Positions 1-4,706 of a stretch of DNA of 6,252 bases are shown here, piece after piece. Position 1 is the first letter of the stretch; each line of letters begins with the position of its first letter. A program made the translations under genes and the position numbers. The DNA is from Oscillospiraceae bacterium (lineage in GTDB: Bacteria; Bacillota_A; Clostridia; Oscillospirales; Ruminococcaceae): NCBI GenBank assembly GCA_017523995.1, contig JAFWUX010000240.1, positions 1 through 6,252 of the forward strand. Reading direction: 5' to 3'. Under the pieces are notes generated by a model that had not been told where the DNA came from, did no database searches, and saw only the letters and a list, made by a program, of their open reading frames with translations.

Positions 1-814
1 AATGGCTCTGTCGGATGAACCGGAACAGTATATTGATGATGTTAAGTCCGTCTATGAGAAACTGCATAAGGGGAAATTCCGGGATAATTCATATATGGTT
101 CTTGCTGCGATGCTGCTTTGTGATCTCGGCAGACAAAACACTGCTGATGAAATCATAGAAAAGCATAACGAGATCATGTGCCGGATGAATGACCTGCATC
201 CGGTTCTTGCAAGTTCCGAGGATATTTCATATGCAATTCTGCTTGCGCTTTCTGACAAATCGGTTGACGCAATGCTCAGCGATATGGCAGAATGCTATGA
301 CTATCTCAAAAAGGAATGCAAAATTAAAGTGGGATCGGATTCCGTACAGGGACTCAGCGAAATACTCGCACTGACCGACGGCAATATGAAAGCGAAATGC
401 GACAGGATCGTCAGCCTGCATAACCTGCTAAAGGATCATAAAGCCGACGCCGGCGGTTATGCGTTCATATCACTCGGCACTTTCGTCAATATAGATGCTG
501 ATCCGGAAGTGCTTGTCAAAGAGATCCTTGAGGCGGATGCATATCTGAGCGGGCTAAAGGGCTTTGACGAAAAGAATCTGCAAAAGAACTACAGACTCAT
601 GTTTGCGGTTATCCTTGTTGCCGAAAGCTATGGCGCGGGTATGTCGATCGCGAACAGCATCTCCGTCAGTACGGCTTTGAGCGTCATAAAAGTTCAGAAG
701 ATTGTAACGATGATCACAGTTTTGAGCAATGTGCTGCCTTCTGTATTGGGATCTGTGCTTGATAAGAGCGATGCTGAGGAGACTGATACGGAAGCAGGCG
801 CAGAAGAAGTCTAA
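1..814 (+). CDS. DUF4003-like protein, 5'-truncated by window edge
   Basis: This is the 3' part of a gene, 270 residues visible from the first in-frame ATG at position 2. I match it to the DUF4003 family by the early stretch reading roughly LSDEPEQYIDDVKSVYEKL followed by Y-x-VLAAMLL, which in the family lies some 70-80 residues into the protein. The ATG at 2 is therefore probably an internal Met and the true start lies left of the window. The protein is largely helical, with alternating acidic and hydrophobic stretches. A more hydrophobic segment near residues 215-255 (AGMSIANSISVST...VLPSVLGSVL) is followed by an acidic, Glu/Thr-rich tail. No catalytic motif, signal peptide or clear membrane span is visible. 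The biochemical function of the family is unknown to me. It ends in TAA 94 bases before a hairpin terminator, so it is transcribed separately from the genes to its right. Family call is fairly confident; role unknown. Confidence 0.72.
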   Translation, partial: MALSDEPEQYIDDVKSVYEKLHKGKFRDNSYMVLAAMLLCDLGRQNTADEIIEKHNEIMCRMNDLHPVLASSEDISYAILLALSDKSVDAMLSDMAECYDYLKKECKIKVGSDSVQGLSEILALTDGNMKAKCDRIVSLHNLLKDHKADAGGYAFISLGTFVNIDADPEVLVKEILEADAYLSGLKGFDEKNLQKNYRLMFAVILVAESYGAGMSIANSISVSTALSVIKVQKIVTMITVLSNVLPSVLGSVLDKSDAEETDTEAGAEEV

Positions 815-907
815 TTGTATTGGAGTAGGGGGCTCTTTTCCTCTTAAATCCTATGTCTATAGATTTACTTCTATTTGATACGATATCTGATATGTATATT
901 TTATTGA
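815..907. other. Intergenic 3' region, nothing recognised
   Basis: The AT-rich stretch between the stop at 814 and the terminator stem holds no convincing ORF, promoter or RNA. A loose inverted pattern (ATACGATATCTGATATGTAT, 878-897) is imperfect and is not called. Confidence 0.5.
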
Positions 908-931
908 AGCCCGGCAATGCCGGGCTGTTTT
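908..931 (+). terminator. Intrinsic terminator after the DUF4003-like gene
   Basis: An uninterrupted 8-bp GC-rich stem, AGCCCGGC (908-915) pairing with GCCGGGCT (919-926), closes an AAT loop and is followed by GTTTTA. This is a good Rho-independent terminator for the gene ending at 814. It also insulates the promoter that starts only 14 bases downstream. Confidence 0.85.
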
Positions 932-944
932 ATATCATATTATC

Positions 945-973
945 TTGCAATTTCAGCGAAAATATGCTATACT
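945..973 (+). promoter_or_regulatory. Sigma-A promoter for the HsdM-like remnant
   Basis: TTGCAA (-35, 945-950), a 17-bp spacer and TATACT (-10, 968-973), preceded by TGC at 965-967, which gives an extended -10. Start of transcription is expected near 980, giving a leader of about 30 bases before the ATG at 1011. The arrangement closely resembles the second promoter at 1332-1360. Confidence 0.8.
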
Positions 974-999
974 ATACTTGGATTATTATAATCTTTTAC

Positions 1000-1005
1000 A
1001 GGAGG
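1000..1005 (+). promoter_or_regulatory. Ribosome binding site fixing the 1011 start
   Basis: A perfect AGGAGG lies 5 bases before the ATG at 1011. It decides that start over the in-frame TTG at 945, which falls inside the -35 box and upstream of the expected transcript start. Confidence 0.9.
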
Positions 1006-1010
1006 CTCCC

Positions 1011-1196
1011 ATGATTACAGGCGAGATCAAGAATAAAGCTGATAAAATCTGGACGGACATTTGGTCAGGCGGCATCACCAAACAGTTACGAGCTGTAATG
1101 GGAAATGCGGCTATTAAAATTATTCTAAAACCTGACGGGGAGTCTTATAAAGATCTTCTCGCACATCTTGGTGTGGATGACAGTAATCAAGCATAA
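1011..1196 (+). pseudogene. HsdM N-terminal remnant (type I restriction-modification methyltransferase), 61 aa
   Basis: The ORF encodes 61 residues. The first ~23 (MITGEIKNKADKIWTDIWSG, then GIT) are a close match to the conserved N-terminus of type I restriction-modification DNA methyltransferase subunits HsdM, which normally open MITGELK..D.IW..FW.GGITNPL and run to about 500 residues. After GIT the family pattern stops: NPL and the following helix are replaced by KQLRAVMGNAAIKIILKPDG and a short acidic tail ending in TAA. There is no methyltransferase motif (no SAM-binding or NPPF/NPPY motif), so it cannot be an active methylase. The simplest reading is a large internal deletion that joined the hsdM start to unrelated or degenerate sequence. 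The tail phrase AIKIILKP weakly recalls the C-terminal end of zinc-type dehydrogenases, but that is a guess. Promoter, AGGAGG and a downstream hairpin are all intact, so a short peptide may still be made. Confidence 0.65.
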
Positions 1197-1202
1197 ACTA
1201 CT

Positions 1203-1235
1203 GGAGGCGGCAGCAATGCCGCCTTCTATTATTAT
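1203..1235 (+). terminator. Hairpin terminator with GCAA tetraloop
   Basis: GGAGGCGGCA (1203-1212) pairs with TGCCGCCTTC (1217-1226, with one G-U pair) around a GCAA loop, a stable GNRA-type tetraloop. The following TATTATTATTAT tract is T-rich but broken by A, so termination may be incomplete. It sits 7 bases after the stop at 1196 and separates the mini-gene from the peptidase operon. Confidence 0.72.
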
Positions 1236-1315
1236 TATACGGCTTAATCCCATATCTGTCAAGTGGGGATTTATTTTAAAAAAAGCGGAAATCTGGACAT
1301 TTAAAAATATAACCT
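1236..1315. other. Spacer between terminator and operon promoter
   Basis: AT-rich non-coding stretch. I see no gene or clear site here. Confidence 0.5.
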
Positions 1316-1335
1316 GCAAGCAAATTCATGCTTGC
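1316..1335. promoter_or_regulatory. Inverted repeat overlapping the operon -35 (possible operator)
   Basis: GCAAGCA (1316-1322) and TGCTTGC (1329-1335) are perfect 7-bp arms around AATTCA. The right arm covers four of the six bases of the -35 box at 1332-1337. A regulator bound here would block polymerase, so an operator is a reasonable inference. A weak hairpin terminator for read-through from the left is the alternative, since TTTCT follows. Confidence 0.45.
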
Positions 1336-1360
1336 TTTCTGAAACGGCCTATGCTATAAT
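1332..1360 (+). promoter_or_regulatory. Sigma-A promoter of the peptidase operon
   Basis: TTGCTT (-35, 1332-1337), a 17-bp spacer, and a consensus TATAAT (-10, 1355-1360) with TGC just upstream (1352-1354), an extended -10. Transcription should begin near 1367 and give a leader of about 64 bases before the ATG at 1431. No riboswitch-like structure is evident in that leader. No other promoter of this quality was seen between genes A, B and C, so it probably serves all three. Confidence 0.85.
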
Positions 1361-1419
1361 GAAGAAAAAACACCGTACAACTTTCAGGGGGAATGCAAAG
1401 AGACTGACCAATATTTTGG

Positions 1420-1424
1420 GGAGG
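1420..1424 (+). promoter_or_regulatory. Ribosome binding site of peptidase A
   Basis: GGAGG inside the run GGGGAGGG (1418-1425) lies 6 bases before the ATG at 1431. It supports that start, which opens directly into a signal peptide, over the in-frame TTG at 1332, which falls in the -35 box of the promoter. Confidence 0.85.
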
Positions 1425-1499
1425 GATACTATGAAACACAAATCCATTCTGCGCAAACTCACAGCCGCTTTACTGTCCTGCACGCTCTGCTGCACTAGC

Positions 1500-1519
1500 A
1501 TGACGGTTCCGGTTTTTTC
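1500..1519 (+). repeat. Signal-peptide coding repeat, copy in A
   Basis: ATGACGGTTCCGGTTTTTTC encodes the end of the signal peptide (MTVPVFS). It recurs identically at 3093-3112 in B and with one change at 4776-4795 in C. It is a trace of tandem duplication and a possible site for recombination between the paralogues. Confidence 0.8.
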
Positions 1520-2045
1520 AGCAGACGAAACAACCGAACTGCCGGAGCGTTTTGATTACCGGGAGGCAGCACCGGAGATCCTGACGCCGGTCAAAAACCA
1601 GGTCGGCGAAACCTGCTGGGCGTATTCTGCACTCTCCTGTATCGAATCGAACATGATACGGAAGGGTATGGCAGATAATAGTATTGACCTTTCTGAATCG
1701 CATCTGGTCTGGTTTACGCTCGGGCAGGGTTTCCCGACAGATCCGGAAGATCCGCGGTACGGCGGCGGAGTGAAATACGGGAGTGAAGCGTATGATGCCG
1801 GCGCCTATATCACGATCGAACAGGCCTCTCATGCATCATGGCAGGGTGCGGTTGCCGAAAGCGATGCCGCTCCGATCTCCGAACTGCCCGTGCTGAACGA
1901 ATCCCTGCGTTATCAGTCTGTCGCACATGTGCAGAACATGCCTTATTACACATATCCAAACAGAAGCAGGGAATTCACGAAGCAGCTGCTCCTAGACAAA
2001 GGTCCGCTGAGAATTACCTATTTTCAGAGCAGCCTGCACAACCTT

Positions 2046-2048
2046 TAA
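2046..2048 (+). other. In-frame TAA stop within peptidase A
   Basis: Context is CTT TAA AAA AAC AGC, codons 205-209. In gene C the aligned codons read CTC TCG GAT AAA AGC, so the stop aligns with Ser204 of C. A single C-to-A change from TCA would create it. The stop borders a run of seven A (2047-2053), where sequencing or polymerase slippage is possible, but a single indel would not keep the downstream frame as it is. Confidence 0.85.
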
Positions 2049-2828
2049 AAAAACAGCGGTTACTACAATCCGGACTATTTGACGGAAATGAAGGCCGGTC
2101 TGGAGAAAGGAAAGGATCACTGTGTCCAGATGGTCGGCTGGGACGATCATTACACAAAAGAAAATTTCATGAAGGAACCGCCGGAAGACGGGGCATGGAT
2201 CATTCGGAACAGCTGGGGGGATTATGCTAACTCGGAGGATGGTTATTTCTACTTAAGCTATTATGAATCGACCATATCACTGATCACATATTTTGACTGC
2301 GAGCCTGTTACGAATTATGGCAGCAATTACAGCTACAGTTGCACCCACATTTCCGCATGGCCCGCGCATTCATTAAAGCATGGGTATTATTCGGCAAATG
2401 TCTTTGAAGCACAGAAAGACGAAAAGATCGAGGCAGTCGGCTTTCACACGGTCCGGATTTTTTTCGATCCGGCACAGTATGAAATCTCTGTCTGGTTACT
2501 GGATTCGGAGCCGGAAGGTCCGCAGGACGGCATGATCGTCGGTCAGTTCACAGAAACGCTTGAATTCTCCGGATACTATACGTTGAAGCTGCCGGAAAGC
2601 ATTGCAGTCAAAAAAGGGCAGAAGTATTCTGTTGTGATGAAAACGCCGCTCGGGACCCAATGCTTTTTTGATAAAGCAAGTTATAAAGAAGGCGTTTCCT
2701 ACTACGCGTACTACACGGAAGATGAAGGAGAGCCGACTGACTGGACAGACTGCTTCGGTACAGAGTACGGCGATGTCTGCATCCATGTATACACTGAGTA
2801 TGAGGGCGAGACTGAAGACTGCATCCGC

Positions 2829-2996
2829 GGAGACCTGAACCGTGACTGCAAAGTGAATGCTGTTGATCTTTCACTGCTGAAACAGGTACTGCTCGGCAGC
2901 GAACGGACAGACATTGACCGAAAGGCGGCAGACTGGAACGGCGACAACGCAATGAACGCAGAGGATGTGAACGGGATGCTTGAATTTTTGCTGCAA
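2829..2996 (+). other. Type I dockerin domain of peptidase A (after the stop)
   Basis: Two duplicated Ca-binding segments: loop 1 D468-D479 (DLNRDCKVNAVD) followed by LSLLKQVLLGS, and loop 2 D501-D512 (DWNGDNAMNAED) followed by VNGMLEFLLQK. Asp/Asn ligands at loop positions 1, 3, 5, 9 and 12 are all present. Cys473 replaces the usual Gly at position 6 of loop 1. It is nearly identical to the B dockerin in segment 1. It would bind a cohesin on a scaffoldin, but lies behind the TAA. Confidence 0.88.
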
Positions 2997-2999
2997 AAA

Positions 3000-3019
3000 G
3001 AAGCGTAACGAAAGGTGGG
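3000..3019 (+). repeat. Conserved 20-bp gene junction, copy 1 (A/B)
   Basis: GAAGCGTAACGAAAGGTGGG covers the last two codons and stop of A and the ribosome site of B (AAAGGTGG). The same 20 bases occur at 4683-4702 between B and C. The B start at ATG 3024 is 5 bases after AAAGGTGG, preferred over the GTG at 3015 that lies within this ribosome site. Confidence 0.9.
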
Positions 3020-3023
3020 CGCT

Positions 3024-4691
3024 ATGAAACACAAAAACATTCTGCGAATGCTTACGGTGGGCGTGCTGTGCTCCACGCTTTGCTGTACCGTCATGACGGT
3101 TCCGGTTTTTTCGGCGGAAGGAACCGAAGAACTGCCTGCACGCTTTGATCTTCGTGATGAAGGTGCCATCACTTCGGTCAAAAGTCAGTATCACGGCACA
3201 TGTGTTCTGTTTGCGTGCTTTGCTGCGATCGAATCCAATATGATCAAAAAAGGTATGGCGGATTCGACGCTTGATCTTGCTGAACAGCATTATTCCTGGT
3301 TTTCCTACGGCAAGAGCGGTCCGGACGATCCGGATGACCCGCTTTCAGGCGATTGGGAACAGGACGGTCTGAACTGCTATAATCATGGTGCAAGCTATTG
3401 GCTGGTAACGGGTACGCTGGCTTCCTGGACGGGTGTAGTTCCTGCCTCGCAGATCCCGGACTGCGAACAGTTTGTCGAGATCGATGAATCCCTGCGCTAT
3501 GCTGATATTGCGCACCTGCAGAATGCACGGTTATTTGATATGGAAGATACGGAGGGAATCAAGCGCGCAATCATGAAAAATGGCGGAATGCACATCGGCT
3601 ATTTCAACGTAAGAAAACCGGAGCATTATTCCCAATATGGCGGGTATTACCAATCTGATCTGATGGGCACCGATGATGATGATCCCTCCAAGCTGGACGG
3701 CGGCGGACATGCAGTCTGCCTCTGCGGATGGGACGACAATTTTCCGAAAGAGTATTTTATCGAAACGCCGCCCGGTGACGGTGCATGGATCTGTAAGAAC
3801 AGCTGGGGACCGGAAACAACTGCCGGTGTTGATGGCTATACCTACATTTCCTATTACGATCGCTCGCTCAGCAATCCGATGCAGTTTGATATGGAGCCTG
3901 CGGATAATTATGACAGTATTTATCAGCGCTGCGGCAGTATGCGAGCTGCATATACCACATCCAATCGCGGCTGGGTGTATTCCAATATCTATACCGCAAA
4001 AAAAGACGAAAACCTTACTGCCGTTTCGATCGTAACTCATGAAGCAGATCTGCCTTATGAGATAAGCATCTATGCGCTGAAGGATGGATACGAAAACCCG
4101 CGTGACGGTGAGCTCCTTGCACAGATCAGCGGCACGGAACATTATGCCGGATATCATACATATCCGCTGGAATCATCCTGTACAGTTGCGGCCGGACAGA
4201 CGTTTTCTGCCGTTGTCAAGACAGGGATTCACCCCTCCACGACGACCTTTATGGACAAGAATCCGGATAATTCCGGAACATCGTTCTATCTGCTGTATGA
4301 TGAGAAGGGGGAGTCCTCATGGCATGATGCGACAACAATCAACGATCACGGGAATGTTCTAGTCAAGGTGTTTACGAAGGACGGTACCGCGGTCAATGAG
4401 CAGAATTATCCCGATCCGCTTTACCGTAAAGCTGAATCGGATGCTTACGATAAAAACGGGGATTATGTCATCACCGAAAAGGAGCTTGCAGAAGGCGAAC
4501 AATACCTTTGCGGCGACCTGAATCGTGACGGCAAAGTGAATGCCGTTGACCTTTCGCTGCTGAAACAGGTGCTGCTCGGCAGTGAGCGCACAGACCTTTG
4601 TCTATTGGCGGGAGATTGGAACAGGGATAAGGCAATCAGTGCAGAGGACGCCAGAGGAATCCTTGGTTTCCTGCAGCAAGCGGAAGCGTAA
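3024..4691 (+). CDS. Peptidase B: secreted C1 (papain) family peptidase with EF-hand loop and dockerin
   Basis: A complete 555-residue protein. Residues 1-30 are a Sec signal peptide (MKHKNILRML, core, VPVFS). The mature papain-fold domain begins right away (LPARFDLRD), with no I29-type propeptide. Catalytic residues are in place: Gln55, Cys60 (YHGTCVLFACF), His229 (GGGHAVCLCGWDD), Asn259 (ICKNSWG). The near-invariant Trp after the Cys is Val61. A lectin-like beta domain covers about 300-452. A canonical EF-hand loop follows at 476-487 (DKNGDYVITEKE), absent from A and C, and then a type I dockerin at 497-550. It should be exported and held on a cohesin scaffold outside the cell, hydrolysing peptide bonds; the substrate is unknown. 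It starts 15 bases after A, shares the operon promoter, and could suffer polarity from the stop in A. The Trp loss leaves some doubt whether it is catalytically normal. Confidence 0.9.
   Translation: MKHKNILRMLTVGVLCSTLCCTVMTVPVFSAEGTEELPARFDLRDEGAITSVKSQYHGTCVLFACFAAIESNMIKKGMADSTLDLAEQHYSWFSYGKSGPDDPDDPLSGDWEQDGLNCYNHGASYWLVTGTLASWTGVVPASQIPDCEQFVEIDESLRYADIAHLQNARLFDMEDTEGIKRAIMKNGGMHIGYFNVRKPEHYSQYGGYYQSDLMGTDDDDPSKLDGGGHAVCLCGWDDNFPKEYFIETPPGDGAWICKNSWGPETTAGVDGYTYISYYDRSLSNPMQFDMEPADNYDSIYQRCGSMRAAYTTSNRGWVYSNIYTAKKDENLTAVSIVTHEADLPYEISIYALKDGYENPRDGELLAQISGTEHYAGYHTYPLESSCTVAAGQTFSAVVKTGIHPSTTTFMDKNPDNSGTSFYLLYDEKGESSWHDATTINDHGNVLVKVFTKDGTAVNEQNYPDPLYRKAESDAYDKNGDYVITEKELAEGEQYLCGDLNRDGKVNAVDLSLLKQVLLGSERTDLCLLAGDWNRDKAISAEDARGILGFLQQAEA
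4449..4484 (+). other. Extra EF-hand loop in peptidase B
   Basis: Residues 476-487 read D-K-N-G-D-Y-V-I-T-E-K-E: acidic or Asn ligands at positions 1, 3 and 5, Thr at 9, Ile at 8 and Glu at 12, the canonical 12-residue EF-hand pattern. It lies in a linker of about 45 residues between the lectin-like domain and the dockerin. A and C have only a short linker at that place. Confidence 0.75.
4509..4673 (+). other. Type I dockerin domain of peptidase B
   Basis: Loop 1 D498-D509 (DLNRDGKVNAVD) then LSLLKQVLLGS, and loop 2 D531-D542 (DWNRDKAISAED) then ARGILGFLQQ. Calcium ligands are complete in both loops. The presumed recognition positions 10/11 and 17/18 are A-V and K-Q in repeat 1 but A-E and L-G in repeat 2. 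The two halves are thus unlike, which argues for one preferred binding orientation rather than a symmetric dual mode (inference). Confidence 0.9.
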
Positions 4692-4702
4692 CGAAAGGTG
4701 GG
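4683..4702 (+). repeat. Conserved 20-bp gene junction, copy 2 (B/C)
   Basis: Exact second copy of the 20 bases at 3000-3019, covering the stop of B and the AAAGGTGG ribosome site 5 bases before the ATG of C at 4707. The retained junction supports tandem duplication of a whole gene unit. Confidence 0.9.
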
Positions 4703-4706
4703 TACT

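Larger units (their letters stand above)
1431..3008 (+). pseudogene. Peptidase A: secreted C1 (papain) peptidase with dockerin, interrupted by in-frame TAA
   Basis: First gene of the tandem operon, 525 codons if the stop at codon 206 is ignored. Residues 1-30 form a Sec signal peptide (MKHK, hydrophobic core with Cys17, 20 and 21, cleavage probably after VFS). The mature papain-like domain starts at once (LPERFDYRE). It shows the oxyanion Gln57 and Cys62 (NQVGETCWAYSA), and past the stop His230 (DHCVQMVGWDD) and Asn260 (IIRNSWGDY). A beta-rich lectin-like region follows (~300-460), then a type I dockerin (468-522). TAA at 2046-2048 falls in the same frame as everything before and after it, so this is a nonsense change and not a frameshift. 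The 205-residue product keeps Gln and Cys but lacks His, Asn and the dockerin, so it should be inactive. No good ribosome site precedes a restart codon for the 3' part (TTG 2079 or ATG 2088). A sequencing error or stop-codon read-through is the alternative to a true pseudogene. Confidence 0.85.

Noticed and set aside
2..4. ATG at the left edge as the true start of the DUF4003-like gene
   Set aside because: No upstream sequence is available to show a ribosome site, and the first visible residues match a region well inside the family, so it is treated as an internal Met.
878..897. Near-palindrome ATACGATATCTGATATGTAT
   Set aside because: The arms match only in the outer ATAC/GTAT and a shifted ATATC core. 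It is AT-rich and has no promoter beside it.
1431..1520. Lipoprotein signal peptides (Cys residues near the hydrophobic core)
   Set aside because: LLSC in A is a poor lipobox and is not kept in C (LLSS). The shared VPxFS site gives a better signal peptidase I cleavage, and dockerin proteins are normally released.
2043..2048. CTT TAA as an RF2-like +1 recoding site
   Set aside because: The +1 frame soon reaches TGA (2080-2082) and does not enter the conserved downstream sequence.
2048..2054. A-AAA-AAC slippery heptamer in peptidase A as programmed -1 frameshifting
   Set aside because: It overlaps the TAA itself, so ribosomes stop before using it, and the downstream coding frame is the same as upstream. 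No frame change is needed.
2711..3181. Long minus-strand reading frames opposite the peptidase genes
   Set aside because: They have low-complexity Ser/Arg-rich or Cys-rich translations, lack ribosome sites, and are mirror frames of strongly supported genes.
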